Below are positions 13,030-23,851 of a stretch of 64,000 nucleotides of DNA, in pieces. Numbering within the stretch: position 1 is the stretch's first letter; each line of letters begins with the position of its first letter. This stretch comes from Siphlonurus alternatus (lineage: Eukaryota; Arthropoda; Insecta; Ephemeroptera; Siphlonuridae), in the NCBI GenBank assembly GCA_949825025.1, contig OX463788.1, forward strand, positions 23,385,069-23,449,068. The letters run 5' to 3'. The translations under genes were made by a program, and so were the position numbers. The notes under the pieces are model-generated. The model ran no database searches, was not told where the DNA came from, and was given only the letters and a program-made list of their open reading frames with translations.

Positions 13030-13370
13030 TCGATTCGTAATTAGAAAGTCGGAAGTTTGATCCCATGCAGGCCCAACCGGATTTTTCCTTGTGACGGTAG
13101 CTAAATAACGCCTGCAACCAGGAGTTGGTTGGTTATTGGCACCGACCATCCTGACTGAGGTTTTCATGGTTCCTTCAGTCACAAACAGTTGAATGCTGAT
13201 GGGATCGATTGTTAAAAGTCATTATCTGCCCCGGTTTGGAAGGGACCTGCAAAGTCCTATGCATTGCTGTAGGTCAGATCTACGAAGAGACGGGAAGTTA
13301 AATTCAGTCACTTGTGACCAGTACCTTAATACAACAGCCCTGGTTCAGTTAACACAAAAAAAAAATATAT
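13030..13370 (+). mobile_element. Diverged SINE-like sequence
   Basis: ATCCTGACTGAGGTTTTCAT and GGTTCC then CAGTCAC and GAATGCTG match the conserved body of the SINEs at 41463-42289 and 63820-64000. A box-B-like AAGTTTGATCCC lies upstream near 13057. Heavily decayed. Confidence 0.4.
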
Positions 13371-13490
13371 ATATAATGTATATTTAGGCTATAGAGTATA
13401 TTATATAAATCGATTCACGTGACCTTGTTCGTCTGTTCCTTCCATCTTTGCTGCGTTTCTATGGTAACTAACAGCTCGTGCGCTCTCTTT

Positions 13491-13491
<1 letters not shown>

Positions 13492-13534
<43 letters not shown>
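13492..13534. repeat. (TC)n microsatellite
   Basis: About 20 TC units. The two overlapping ORFs on opposite strands here owe their Ser-Leu and Glu-Arg runs to it and are not genes. Confidence 0.95.
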
Positions 13535-13538
<4 letters not shown>

Positions 13539-13991
13539 TTTTCCATTGAGTCTCTCTGCTCTAGCCATCAGACATTGATAGTCGCTTTGCTGTTTGCTGC
13601 ATGGACACAGAATACGAGACACAGTCTGACTCTTGGTTTGGTATGGCCCGCCGTGTTCCTGTCAAGTAGCGAGATAAATCTCATGCTGGGTGTGGACTGT
13701 AGACTCTGCCTCTTTAAGGCTAAATCGTGATTGTATATACTTTGCAGTTTCATACCGCACTTACAATAATGGAATTAGGGAAGCCGTAAAAGCTACTACA
13801 GCGCTTCATTGCATGGGTAATGTACAGGGGTGGGGCTCGAAAGAAGGACTTATCTAGTTCACCTATTACATCCTCTAATGCTAGCCCATCATCTATACCC
13901 AAACGTCAATATTTACCCGCACGTCATGCAGAGTAAGTAATGTACTGTATTTTCCAAATATATACAATTAATACTGTATAAATCCTATAAA

Positions 13992-13995
<4 letters not shown>

Positions 13996-14056
<61 letters not shown>
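13996..14056. repeat. (TA)n microsatellite
   Basis: About 30 TA units. Confidence 0.95.
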
Positions 14057-14058
<2 letters not shown>

Positions 14059-14258
14059 TTGTATCGTATGTATTAATTCAGTTGATTTATTTTACCACTG
14101 GTTGCACAAGTACAAAATAGATAATACGTAATTTTTACATAATAATAATAAGAATAATACACTGAAACACATTCAACAAAAACAATTCCTACAATAAAAT
14201 TATTCTAAAACCTTTTCAAATTAATACTTTAACATTCAAAAATATTGATGACGAGATA

Positions 14259-14822
14259 GGTAATTCTGTAAATTATCAATCAATCATTGTTGCACCAATG
14301 TCATCAGATGTCTATGAATTTTTTGGGGAGAATGGCTTTTTTGAGTATAAGCTGTAGCTATATAAAAATTCTGAGTTCCGACGGACATTCTGGGCTGCAT
14401 GGCAAAGTGCGAAGTGTTATGGACATTTAACATAGGAAAATGATATCCACTATAACTTTTAAAAAAAATGTAAAGTTTTCAAATTTTGCACGATGATGAT
14501 AATTTATAGTGGTCATAAATTGGCTATCTTTGTTTTTGTGGAAAAAATTAATTCATTCCAAAACCATTAGAAACACCCCAACTTCCGTTTCCAAAAATCT
14601 CGATGTGGTAAAAGTAAAATAATTTTTTCATAAACATATTCTAAAAGCTTGGTTCAAGTACTATACTTTTTTTCATTTATTTTAAAAAAAAATGTTATTA
14701 CAAAGCATGCTTATAACGTAAATATCGAAGAAACCCACAATGGTTATTATGAAATTTAATAAAAAAGAAGAAGAAAAAAAATCTACGCAAAAATAAAATA
14801 TTTTCGTAAAGCTGAGGTTATA
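14259..14822. repeat. Left arm of a 6-kb inverted repeat
   Basis: Starts GGTAATTCTGTAAATTATCA and pairs with 19600-20253 (complement TGATAATTTACAGAATTACC). Shared inner segments include ATGATATCCACTATAACTTT, AAAAATCTCGATGTGGTAAA and AAAATAAAATATTT next to GTAAAGCT. The ~4.8 kb between the arms is LINEs and a hAT-like element inserted in the loop. Confidence 0.75.
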
Positions 14823-14824
14823 TA

Positions 14825-16083
14825 TTATAATTTATCGCTTATCATGTTCTAGTAATATTATTCAATCTAACGGAGTTTTGCAAGGAGACCCGAGCAGCTC
14901 TCTTCTTTTCAATCTTTTTACTGCAGATATAACCGAGATTACAAAAGATATAAACTGTGAAAATGAAAATGATCAAGTCGTACTAAATTTATATGCAGAT
15001 GATCTTGCTATTATTTCAAAGAGCAAAGTCAAGCTACAAAAAGCGCTAAATAATCTATCCATCTGGGCCAAAACAAATGGTCTAGAAACTAACACAGAGA
15101 AAACCAAGGTTGTTAAGTTTATATTATTAGAAGAGGCGGACCGTTATGCAAAAACGATGAAATTTATTGTGACGGTCAAAAGATTGAATTTCTAAATTCA
15201 TTTAAATATCTTGGCATAATACTTCAAATGACAGGGCATTCTTTTTCTAAACATATAACAGAAAGATGTAAGAACGCTATCACTGTTATGTACACTATCT
15301 CAGGGCTGTCTGGTCTATCCGTCAAAACAGGGCTCAAACTATTCAATTTAAAAGTCGCCCCTGTGGCTATACTTATGGTATTGAAATTGTATGGCCTCAT
15401 TTATCTGTATCCGATTTTGATAAATTAGAATCAGTAAAAGCCATGTTTGTTAAAAGATTACTGTGTCTGTCAAAATTTACCGAAACTAGACTGGCCTATA
15501 AACTGATAGATTCCAATTATTTTATTACAGAAATCAAAGAAATGTTTAAACTTCCAACGACAGATCAATATTCCAATTTTATAGCTGTCAGGAATCAAAA
15601 AGCTCAGGATATTAATCCTGAGTTTTACAGCACTGATGCTATGACATGTAAACATTGGTGTCTGCCCCAATTGGATAGATCCAATGTTAGAAATGTCTTA
15701 ACTCGCCAGGCTGTTCACGGCTTCCACCATCTAATTTGTAAATCTTCTGGTTATCATAAAGCTGAACAATCTTGTGTATGTAAATTATGTAATGAATATT
15801 GTAGCCAATATCATTTAAATATCTGTAAATCTAGAATTAAGCCTATTAGCGATTATGCCAGGGGAGATTTCATATAGTCTATAGATTTTGAATAGCAATG
15901 AAGCAATAAGTTTTTTATTCTATCTATTTTCTATGTCATATTTTGTTTTATATATGTGATTATATATATGATATATTATTATTATGATGTAACAGGCTGT
16001 TAGTATCATCTGTTATTTTATTTTATATTGTTTTATTATCATTTTCTATTGTTCTATTATTCTGTAACTATTATATATGTTTT
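14825..16083 (+). pseudogene. LINE-1 copy 1 (+): broken reverse transcriptase, C-terminal region and proximal 3' UTR
   Basis: A 5'-truncated non-LTR retrotransposon. The RT begins within the palm at GVLQGDPSSS (about 14872) and has an intact YADD active-site motif at 14992-15003, then KTNGLETNTEKTK. The frame is lost near 15196 and again near 15430, so the ORF is broken into three pieces (to 15195, 15228-15428, 15443-15877). The last piece, of 144 codons, ends with a Cys-rich knuckle (CVCKLCNEYCSQYHLNIC), common at the C-terminus of Jockey/R1-group LINEs. A copy of the same family lies on the - strand at 30650-34230. The 3' UTR is interrupted at about 16083 by LINE-2 and resumes at 18692. Confidence 0.75.
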
Positions 16084-18691
16084 TATTTTATTTTTTTATT
16101 TTATTTATTCATTTTGAACTTTTACAGGTTGTGCAGGACAAACATATGTTCACGTCAAGTTTTAATATAAATACAAAACAACACACACAATATCATAACA
16201 TACATAATGAGCAAATACAATTATTTATCTTTAACATAACAAAAAGAAAATTAGGGGGAAGAACAAATTCAATTTCAGCTAAAAACACTATCCATTATTT
16301 TTTGCGAATTATTATCAACAATTTTTATTTTATCATGATTCAAGACTTGAATTGATTAAGTTTCTGATTGTTGTTTATTTATTCCAACAGAATTCTCTCA
16401 GATAATTTATTACTCTCGAAAGCCTTTATGGAATAAAACTCTTTGGATATCAATACCTTTTTCAGTTTAGTTCGAAATAGTTTATTACTTTCTATTTCTT
16501 TAAGACAATTAGGTAAAAATTCGAAAAATTTAACTGTTCGGTACAGAGAACAGTTTTTGAAGAATTCGGAATTATGTTTTTCAGTAGCAACATTCAATTT
16601 ATGTCTAGTATTATAATTGTGGAAACAATCATTTTGAACATAAAAACTTGGATTATTTTTTTTAAAAGAGGCACAATTTAAGATATAAATGCAAGGGACA
16701 GTTAACATATTATTGGCTTTAAAGTGTGAAATACAAGACTGTCCCTTTGGGAGCCTTAATATTGTTCTAAGAGCTCTCTTTTGTAAAATAAAACAACGAG
16801 TTAATAGCTCAGTTCTGCATCCCCAATTAATTATACCATATGCTAAATGTGAATAAAAATGTGCATAATATATAGTTAGCAATGTTTCATGAGAAACATA
16901 ATTTCTAATTGAATACAACATAAAATTAGCTGAATTTAGCTTTTTACATAAAATATTAACATGTGTAGTCCAATCCAAGCATTCATTGATGTACAATCCA
17001 AGAAATTTGACCGACTCGGCTCTTTTAATAATTTCTCCGGATAAATGTAGTAAATAGCTATGTGTTGGAATTTGCCTGGGAGAGTGAAATTGAATATATT
17101 CAGTTTTTGCTGTGTTCAGCATAAGTTTATTATTTGTACACCACATGTGCACTTCATTTATAGTAAGTTTAACTTTGTGAATTAATTCAATTTCACTATC
17201 GGCTGTAACTACAGCCGTTGTATCATCAGCATATACCACCAATTTAGCATTTTTTATATAATCAGGTAAATCATTTGTTCCCGTATTAAAAAGGGAAGCT
17301 GAAATTTTTCCTCCTTGAGGCACACCAAGTTTTATGGGCAATTTTTCTGATTTATAAGTTTGATTTTCCTCATTGATTATTGCATTAATTTCAACATATT
17401 GTTCACGGTTTGTCAAATATGAATCTATCAAGTTGCGACTTGATACTCCAACACCAATATTATCAAGCTTATGCAATAAAATATTTTTATCCAAACTATC
17501 GAAGGCTTTCGATAAATCAAAAAATATTGCAATACAATATTGTTTACGGTCTAGCGCTGCATATATATGATTTAATAAATCGAACATTGCAGTATCTGTA
17601 GATCGGAATTTTAAAAATCCATGCTGACAGGGGGTAATTAAATTATTTTCAACTCGATAAGTAGTGAGTTGGTCGTCTAAAGTATGTTCAAGAATTTTAC
17701 CAAAAACTGAAGTATTTGAAATTTGTCTATAATTATCAATGTTTGTTAATGGGCCTTTTTTGTGGGTAGCATATACTTTTGATGTTTTTAAACAATCAGG
17801 GAAAATACCTTCAAATATTGAATGGTTAATTAAGTTAGTTAGAGGTATAGCTAATACATGGGCACAGTATTTAACAACTGTATAAGGGATCTCATCTGGT
17901 CCCGCCGCATATTTATTAGGCAATGATTTCATTACATTTAATATATAAGTGGACTCTATCATTTGAAAATTTAATATAGGGGCATTTTCATCATTTTGAA
18001 TAATATTATTTTCAAAATAATAAGAGGGTGGGAATTTATCCGAAATTAAATCTTCAACAGTTTTAACAAAAAAAACATTGAAAATATTGCATATTTGATT
18101 AGGATCTGTGATTATTTCATCATTAATACATAATTCATGATTTTTTTTGTGCAACAATTTTTTAGTATTACATGCTTTATTGATTATATTCCATGTGGCT
18201 TTAACTTTATTATTTGCTTTTTGCAGTTCAAGATCATTTTCTTTAAATTTTGCATTAGCTATGTTTTGCTTATGAATGATCATTTTACTTTTATATTCAG
18301 AGGATAAAGTTGAGTTATAAAATTTTACTTGATAGTGTAAACGTTTTAAGTAATTCCCTTCTTCAATAAGATGAGGGTTGTTAACAATCCATCGAGGTTT
18401 TTTTGGTTCACATGATACCTTCTTTTTTATAATTGGAAAAGCCTCATTAAAGTGAAATTTTAAAGTTTCTAAAAACAAAGACCATCTTTCATTAGAGCTT
18501 TTGAAAGGAGTCAATAGATCATGCCATTTTTCACGGATTAAAAGCAATAAAAAATTATCAAAATTACATTTGTCAAATTCCCGTTTATAAGTGAATGTAG
18601 CTTTGTTTTTTAAATTAATTGTTGTAATATTACTCAATTTTATTGTGACCATTGTATACATATGGTCAGAAAGATTTGTGTGCTCAGTATG
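16084..18691 (-). mobile_element. LINE-2: 5'-truncated non-LTR retrotransposon inserted in the LINE-1 3' UTR
   Basis: Inserted in reverse orientation. Its A-rich 3' tail (AAATAAAATAAAAAAATAAA-like, read on the - strand) abuts 16084. Candidate target duplications are TATATATGTTTT (16072-16083) and TATGTATGTTTT (18692-18703), 11 of 12 matching. LINE-1 3' UTR continues on both sides, as shown by alignment with the 30650-30862 copy. The 5' end is truncated inside the endonuclease domain, the usual outcome of target-primed reverse transcription. Confidence 0.8.
16379..18691 (-). CDS. LINE-2 ORF2: reverse transcriptase (endonuclease truncated)
   Basis: An unbroken frame of 794 codons runs 18763-16379 on the - strand, but the first 24 codons are antisense LINE-1 3' UTR, so the LINE part begins about 18691. 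Residue numbers refer to the 794-codon frame. The end of the AP-endonuclease shows as SDH at 32-34. RT spans roughly 275-595, with AAGPDEIP (285-292), RQIS where RPIS is usual (346-349), FFDLSKAFDSLD with the first catalytic Asp at 416, GVPQGG (480-485), YADD (511-514) and KFLGLYI (586-592). A C-terminal HNYNTR motif (715-720) and a following LPNCLK block are typical of CR1/Daphne/Jockey-supergroup LINEs; clade is inferred. No internal stop or frameshift implies a recent insertion, though it cannot make a complete protein. ORFs on the other strand (17373, 17410) are shadows. Confidence 0.85.
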   Translation of the reverse strand, partial: HTEHTNLSDHMYTMVTIKLSNITTINLKNKATFTYKREFDKCNFDNFLLLLIREKWHDLLTPFKSSNERWSLFLETLKFHFNEAFPIIKKKVSCEPKKPRWIVNNPHLIEEGNYLKRLHYQVKFYNSTLSSEYKSKMIIHKQNIANAKFKENDLELQKANNKVKATWNIINKACNTKKLLHKKNHELCINDEIITDPNQICNIFNVFFVKTVEDLISDKFPPSYYFENNIIQNDENAPILNFQMIESTYILNVMKSLPNKYAAGPDEIPYTVVKYCAHVLAIPLTNLINHSIFEGIFPDCLKTSKVYATHKKGPLTNIDNYRQISNTSVFGKILEHTLDDQLTTYRVENNLITPCQHGFLKFRSTDTAMFDLLNHIYAALDRKQYCIAIFFDLSKAFDSLDKNILLHKLDNIGVGVSSRNLIDSYLTNREQYVEINAIINEENQTYKSEKLPIKLGVPQGGKISASLFNTGTNDLPDYIKNAKLVVYADDTTAVVTADSEIELIHKVKLTINEVHMWCTNNKLMLNTAKTEYIQFHSPRQIPTHSYLLHLSGEIIKRAESVKFLGLYINECLDWTTHVNILCKKLNSANFMLYSIRNYVSHETLLTIYYAHFYSHLAYGIINWGCRTELLTRCFILQKRALRTILRLPKGQSCISHFKANNMLTVPCIYILNCASFKKNNPSFYVQNDCFHNYNTRHKLNVATEKHNSEFFKNCSLYRTVKFFEFLPNCLKEIESNKLFRTKLKKVLISKEFYSIKAFESNKLSERILLE

Positions 18692-18798
18692 TATGTATGT
18701 TTTATGTGTTCTATTGTAATGTTTTTCTATAATGTATGTTTCTAGTGCTGTTAATATGTACACTTTCTGTGTTTAATAAAAGACTAATAATAATTATA
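18692..18798 (+). mobile_element. LINE-1 copy 1 (+): distal 3' UTR and end
   Basis: TTTTATGTGTTCTATTGTAA through ATATGTACACTTTCTGTG to TTTAATAAAAGACTAATAAT matches, in complement, the 3' end of the - strand copy at 30650-30760. It is therefore the far side of the LINE-2 insertion. Confidence 0.75.
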
Positions 18799-18806
18799 AT
18801 TTATCC

Positions 18807-19445
18807 CAGGGATCGGATGCGGATGCAGATGCAAGGTGCACGCGGATGCGCAAAAATGGGCTTGCATCCGCATCCGTGCATCCCAGATGCACGGGGGAAA
18901 ATGAATGCATCCAGATGCGCATCTCAGATGCATGAAAAATAAATTTGCATCCATTTAACACTTTTTTTCTCTTTTATATCAAGTTTTTTGCTAATGGCCT
19001 CTAAACCAATCTTATAACACGAGGCATATTTTTTAAATTTATTTGCCACTTGTCATTTAAAATTGCAAGAAACAAATTATAAAAACCAAGGATCGGATGC
19101 GGATGTAAGATAATAATAATAATAATATAAATGTTTATTGAGCAAAAGAACATAATACACAGTGATACATTTTAATACATAATGCTCAATGGGTGACTCA
19201 AAAAGGGGATCCCATTCACTAAGTGTTAAGTCTCCCAAGATGCACACGGATGAGCATAAATAGGCTTGCATCCGCATCCGTGAATCCCAGATGCACGGGA
19301 AAAAATTAATGCATCTGGATGCGCATCCCAGATGCATGAAAAATAAATTTGCATCCGGATGCGCATCCATGGATGCACGAAAAATTAATTTGCATCTGGA
19401 TGCGCATCTTGGATGCACGAAAAAAACGCGTGCATCCGGTCCCTG
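18807..19445. mobile_element. hAT-like element made of GGATGC/GCATCC words
   Basis: Ends are CAGGGATCGGATGC (left) and its near-complement GCATCCGGTCCCTG (right). Flanking 8-mers ATTTATCC (18799-18806) and ATTTATTT (19446-19453) match at 6 of 8. The interior is a dense run of GGATGC, GCATCC and GGATGCGCATCC words, with an internal duplication starting again at 19090 (GGATCGGATGCGGATG). No transposase ORF; ORFs here simply read the words. A LINE tail is inserted at about 19110-19236. Confidence 0.6.
19110..19236 (-). mobile_element. Short LINE 3' tail
   Basis: Read on the - strand it ends GCTCAATAAACATTTATATT followed by (ATT)n, the form of CR1/L2-type LINE 3' ends. It interrupts the second half of the GGATGC-word element. 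Confidence 0.55.
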
Positions 19446-19599
19446 ATTTATTTTATTTATCCAAATTTCAACCATTATTTTTTTACGGCAATCTGCGAAT
19501 TGTTTAGAACTTTCATTTTATTTATTTTTCTAGTAATTTTAAATAAAAATAAGCATTTCGATTATATATTAAAAAATTCGCCGATTGTCGTAAAAAAAA
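19446..19599. other. Short unassigned stretch between hAT-like element and inverted-repeat arm
   Basis: AT-rich; no feature seen. Confidence 0.3.
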
Positions 19600-20253
19600 A
19601 TCATGGAACTATGAAATTTAGATATGTTGTTGTTTATGGCTTTAGCTTTACGGAAATATTTTATTTTTGCGCAGAAAAAAATACATTTAAATTCGTAAGC
19701 ATGTCATTTCTTCGCTATTTACGCTATTTTTCGTAACTACATTTAAAAATACGTTTTTAAAATTCATTTTCTAAATGAAAAACTGTAACTAATTCGATCT
19801 TCACATAGTTATAGTACTTGAACCAATTAAGCTTTCAGAATAAAATATGTTGAAGAAAAAATATTTTTAGTTTTACCACATCGAGATTTTTGGGAACGGA
19901 TGTTGGGGTATTTTTAATGGTTTTGAAACGAATAAATTTTTTCCACAAAAACTAAGATAGCCAATTCGTGACCACTATAAATTACCATCGTCGTGCCAAA
20001 TTTGAAAACTCCACGATTTTTTTTAAAAGTTATAGTGGATATCATTTTCCTATGTTAAATGTCCATAAAACTTCGCACTTTGCTGCAGCCCAGAAAGTTC
20101 GATCGTCGGTACTCAGAATTTTTTTCAGCTACAGCTTATACTCAAAAAAGTTGTTCCCCAAAAAAATAAATAAAAATAAAAAAAATCATACATTATATTT
20201 ATATCCGATGGCATTAGTGTAACCATGATTGCTTGATAATTTACAGAATTACC
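19600..20253. repeat. Right arm of the 6-kb inverted repeat
   Basis: Complement of 14259-14822 with scattered mismatches. Ends at GAATTACC (20253). ORFs inside (19413, 19968, 20125) are not genes. Confidence 0.75.
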
Positions 20254-20451
20254 CATAATTAAAGTAATCACCCCTTTTCTTTTTATATTTGGTCCGACTA
20301 ATTCTTTTAAATATAGATATAACGATGGAAACAATTTTCATCAATTAAATTATTTATAAATTATGTTAAAGGAACAGTTAACATTTATTAACAATACACA
20401 CTATGCCGCTATGCAGTGTTGACTGACGGTGTGATATCACGGGTGTTTCAG

Positions 20452-20695
20452 CAGTTCGAGGCCGGTGCCACAGCTACGGTCGCGTGCCTCCAGCGGCTCG
20501 GACGTGCAGCAGCAGCATGGCCGCGTGTCTCGCGGCTCGCCCTTGCGCCCTCCACGTTCTGCAACTACTGCAGGTGCCATGCTGGACGCTGAAGAGGGGT
20601 GTGTACGTCTTGAGTGGAGCGCCTACCAGGCCATGGTGCAGGACATCATGACGCTCAAAACCAACCTGCTCAAGCTCAAAAGAGTGCTGCAGGAG
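20452..20695 (+). CDS. CCSER-like coiled-coil protein, exon a (Ser/Arg-rich segment plus coiled coil)
   Basis: First recognisable coding exon of a spliced gene running to 35103. The reading frame is open across the exon and ends at a GAG|GTCAGT donor in phase 0. The acceptor is TTTCAG at 20451 or the next CAG three bases on, so the 5' edge is uncertain by 3 bases and the incoming intron is phase 2. The N-terminal half is rich in Ser, Arg, Pro and Gln and looks disordered. The C-terminal half (LEWSAYQAMVQDIMTLKTN, then LLKLKRVLQE) has leucine heptad spacing typical of a coiled coil. GC content is far above the flanks, as expected of an exon. From memory of family features the closest match is CCSER1/CCSER2 (Gcap14), microtubule-associated proteins with a Ser-rich body and C-terminal coiled coils; this is tentative. 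Upstream exons must exist but I did not find them with confidence. Confidence 0.62.
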
Positions 20696-20893
20696 GTCAG
20701 TCTCACAATTAAAACATTTTACTAAATCTTTAAGTACCTTTCATTATAGCTTTAAGTACCTTTCATTATATTCAACCAATAAGGCAAGGATTGTGAAAAG
20801 GACCAAGAGATGGCAAGGTCAATGAAAAATTCTGATTTTTCACATATGTTGTAGCCCTTACCCAAGTTATAAAGGTTTAAATATTTATTTGAC

Positions 20894-20897
<4 letters not shown>

Positions 20898-20943
<46 letters not shown>
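20898..20943. repeat. (TA)n microsatellite
   Basis: About 22 TA units in intron 1 of the CCSER-like gene. Confidence 0.95.
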
Positions 20944-20946
<3 letters not shown>

Positions 20947-20977
20947 AAATTTTGAAAAAAATTATGATTATGTCGTA

Positions 20978-22505
20978 CAAATTATTTTTTGTGCCAAAAC
21001 TGTTATAGATAGCGACAAAAAACAAACAGAGATACCATTTACAGATAAATTACCTAACTTTTGATCCATGTGACCATGACCTAGTTCAATTTTAAAGGTC
21101 AACATTCAACAGTCAAAAGTTTCAACATCAAATAAAAATCAAAGGGATGCATTAAAAATTACGAAAAAAATCTGTAATGTAATACGTGTATAGGCCTATT
21201 AGAAAATGCAATTAAAAGTTTAGAGAAACTTTTTGTTAAAAAAAAAAACTAGAACTTTTTCAGTTTTTTTTTTTTCACATGCCCGTTGAAGGAATAAATT
21301 TCTAGCTCTTGAACAAAAAGTTTCCCCAAGATTTTGATTGCAGTTTCTGGTTGTTTGTTTGTTTGGTGTTGTTTGGCAGTGGCGTAGCCAGGATTTGCCA
21401 AAGGGGGGGGATCTTCAGAAGAAAGATTGAGAACATCCCACTGGGGGGTTTGGGGGGCGAAGCCCCCCAATAGCCCGCCGCAGGCGCAATTTTTTTTAAG
21501 GACACGCCCCTTTTTTTGGGTAAAATAATGGAAAAATACTATTATATTAGAGGGTAAAATATATGGCCTGATGCAATTTTTTTAACATTTTATATTTTTT
21601 TAACCCCATTTTTCAATTTCTTTTGAATACGTGCGTATAATAAATAAAGCTTTGAGTAAATCATTTTAATTAAATCAAGTAATTCATGTAACCACTTTAT
21701 ATTATTTTTATAGAATCAGTGTACGTGTCATTTAATTGAATTTGATTTTTAAAATTTATTTAATAATCCAAGTTCACATCATTAAGATATTGTGAAAAAT
21801 AAATAAATAAAAAAGAGAATTGCTTCTCTTATTTTTGTTAAATTTTGTCTGCACCGGGTGCGTGGAGCAACCAATTAAATGAAAGTGCGGCACACGTGAG
21901 AGCGTTTTAATTTATACAATAGTAGTTATATGCACATGCAGTTTGTAAGGGAAATAAAACATTTATTTATGAGTCGCACTTTTTCCTGTTAAAATTAGAA
22001 ACTAACTTATAATTTGTTTATTTTAAAGAAAAGACTACTTGATACCCCTAAATTTCAATTTTTTATTTAACTTTTTTTTTTTCAAATTTCTATAATTTTT
22101 CCTTTTTTCTTCTTATATTCAGTCACTACTCGATCTTCATGGGGGGGGGGGGGGTTAAACCCCGACCCCCCCCCCCCTTGGCTACGCCACTGTTGGTTGG
22201 TATTTTTGGGCAATTGACACATTTTGGTCATTTATGCCCCCAATTGCAGTTTCGAATGGTAACGTACTAAATTATATTACATAATATTACAGATTTTTGG
22301 CATAATTTTTTTAAATGCCCCTTTTTTTTATTTGATTTTGAGTTTTTTTTCACTTTCACTGTTAACCTTGAAAATTTTTCAAAGTCATGGTCATGTATAC
22401 ATATATGCATATCAAATGTTGGGTAATTTAACTGTTTATGTATCCCTGTTTGTTTTTTGTTGCTATCTATAATAGTTTTGGCACAAAATGGGGTAACGGT
22501 GGAGG
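20978..22505. repeat. Foldback element in CCSER-like intron, with hAT in its loop
   Basis: Left arm TTTTGTGCCAAAACTGTTAT (about 20989) pairs with ATAATAGTTTTGGCACAAAA (about 22470). GATAGCGACAAAAAACAAAC pairs with GTTTGTTTTTTGTTGCTATC. The 816-bp hAT at 21377-22192 lies between the arms. Confidence 0.6.
21377..22192. mobile_element. Non-autonomous hAT element (816 bp)
   Basis: Ends CAGTGGCGTAGCCA and TGGCTACGCCACTG are exact inverted repeats. Flanking 8-mers TTGTTTGG (21369-21376) and TTGGTTGG (22193-22200) match at 7 of 8, the hAT hallmark. The left 130 bp (GGGGGGCGAAGCCCCCCAAT, GCCCGCCGCAGGC, AAGGACACGCCCCTTTT) is shared with the left end of the 2.7-kb hAT at 30871. No transposase ORF. Confidence 0.8.
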
Positions 22506-23034
22506 AAATATGTTAAGAGATAGGGACAACCAGTGCCGCCTTCTGTGCTCATGTACTGAAAACTAATAATACAAAGGACTATTTGCCGTACTTTAAGGGG
22601 AAGAAACGGGCCCAAAAATCCCACTCTGTGCTTTGTCTGTTTGTGAAACAATGTTGTGAACAGGTCAATGGGCTGAATAAATTTAATACATTTTTGTTGC
22701 AATTTAGTACCAGTATCCATTTCTGTGGCACCATACTTGTTTATAAATTATTTTTGCTTTTTAATCAGTTACTATGAATCATGAGACGTCTTGATGAACA
22801 CCCAATAATAATAAATTAAGTATTTAAATAAGTTTTATTGTATTTACTGTTATTTGAGTTATTCAAGCTATTTTCCTGCACTACTAGAGAATGGGGGGAA
22901 AAAAGGGCATTAAAAAGCCAGTAAAAATATTTAGAGGAATTCTATTATTTTGGTATTGCTAGTCGACAGAATGATGTTTTTTTTTTTATTTTTTTATCAT
23001 TGTTAATTTTTAAATCAAGTTTTCTTTGTTTCAG

Positions 23035-23070
23035 GCTGAAGTTCGAAATCCATTTGACAGTTCCTTGAAG
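23035..23070 (+). CDS. CCSER-like protein, exon b (12-codon micro-exon)
   Basis: A 36-base exon bounded by TTTCAG and AAG|GTAATT, phase 0 on both sides, so it joins in frame to the exons before and after. It encodes AEVRNPFDSSLK. The acceptor is preceded by a T-rich tract. It is too short to be seen as an ORF and was found by following splice phase from the coiled-coil exon. A short Asn-Pro-Phe/Ser linker after the coiled coil fits the CCSER-like reading. Being 12 codons and phase 0, it could be skipped without frame loss, so it may be alternatively spliced (inference). Confidence 0.5.
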
Positions 23071-23164
23071 GTAATTATTATAACTCTTTAACTCAAAATA
23101 TTCAATTTATGGGAAATAAACCATTAAGTTTGTAAAGCAATTTGTGTAATACAGTATATTATTT

Positions 23165-23367
23165 AGAGTAAGGAATAGGAATAACCGGCAAGGCCTTATC
23201 AATCGAAAAAGTGTTATGCAGCAGGTGAAAATTTTGTTCACTCGAAAATTTACATTTATTAAGATGTTTCTTATCATCTAGATGCTTCATTAGATTTAAT
23301 TAGAGGTTGACTTTAGAAGAGAATTAATTGGTAAGGCCTTGCTGGTTATTCCTATTCTTTACTTTAA
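23165..23367. repeat. Foldback element, AGGAATAACC arms
   Basis: AGTAAGGAATAGGAATAACC and GCAAGGCCTTA pair with TAAGGCCTTGC and GGTTATTCCTATTCTTTACT. Lies in intron 2 of the CCSER-like gene. Confidence 0.65.
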
Positions 23368-23597
23368 ATATCTCAAAATATTGACTCTTAAATTCTATTG
23401 GTTGATCTGTATATAATACAATATAAATAAATATGAAGTTATGTTCTTTAAACACCTTAAAAAACACTGCATCTTAAGGTCATAAGTTTTTTATTTTGCT
23501 ACACAGATAACACAAAGTAATAGAAATGACGTTAAATCCTATTTATACTGCAGGGTCTGGTATAATATATTATGCATGAATAATTCAATAGGTGGTA

Positions 23598-23851
23598 TGT
23601 ATTTACAAAGCACTTTAGCCACAGTATAGCCTCAATTTTTAATTTGGGTTAAATCTAGAACTAAACATACATGGTACGAAAAAATATGGCTAAATTGATG
23701 CTAACAATTTATCTGTTTAACTTTGCTTAGCACCAATTTCCAATTTAGCATTTACATTTTTTAGTACCATGTTTAGACCCTGGTTTAGCACAATATGTAG
23801 TACTTGATTTAACCCGGGATAAAAATTGAGGCTAAAGTGCTTTGTGAATGC
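23598..23851. repeat. Foldback element with TTTAG words just upstream of exon c
   Basis: Ends TTTACAAAGCACTTTAGCC and GGCTAAAGTGCTTTGTGAA. Inside are repeated GGTTTAGCA, GTTTAGACC and TTTAACCC words. Confidence 0.6.

Noticed and set aside
13401..13730. Overlapping ORFs with Ser-Leu and Glu-Arg runs
   Set aside because: Read through a (TC)n microsatellite; no conserved sequence outside it.
20465..20725. ORF from 20465 as a complete small gene
   Set aside because: It opens at a non-ATG codon, has an acceptor just upstream, and its last residues run into the intron past a good GTCAGT donor. It is an internal exon.
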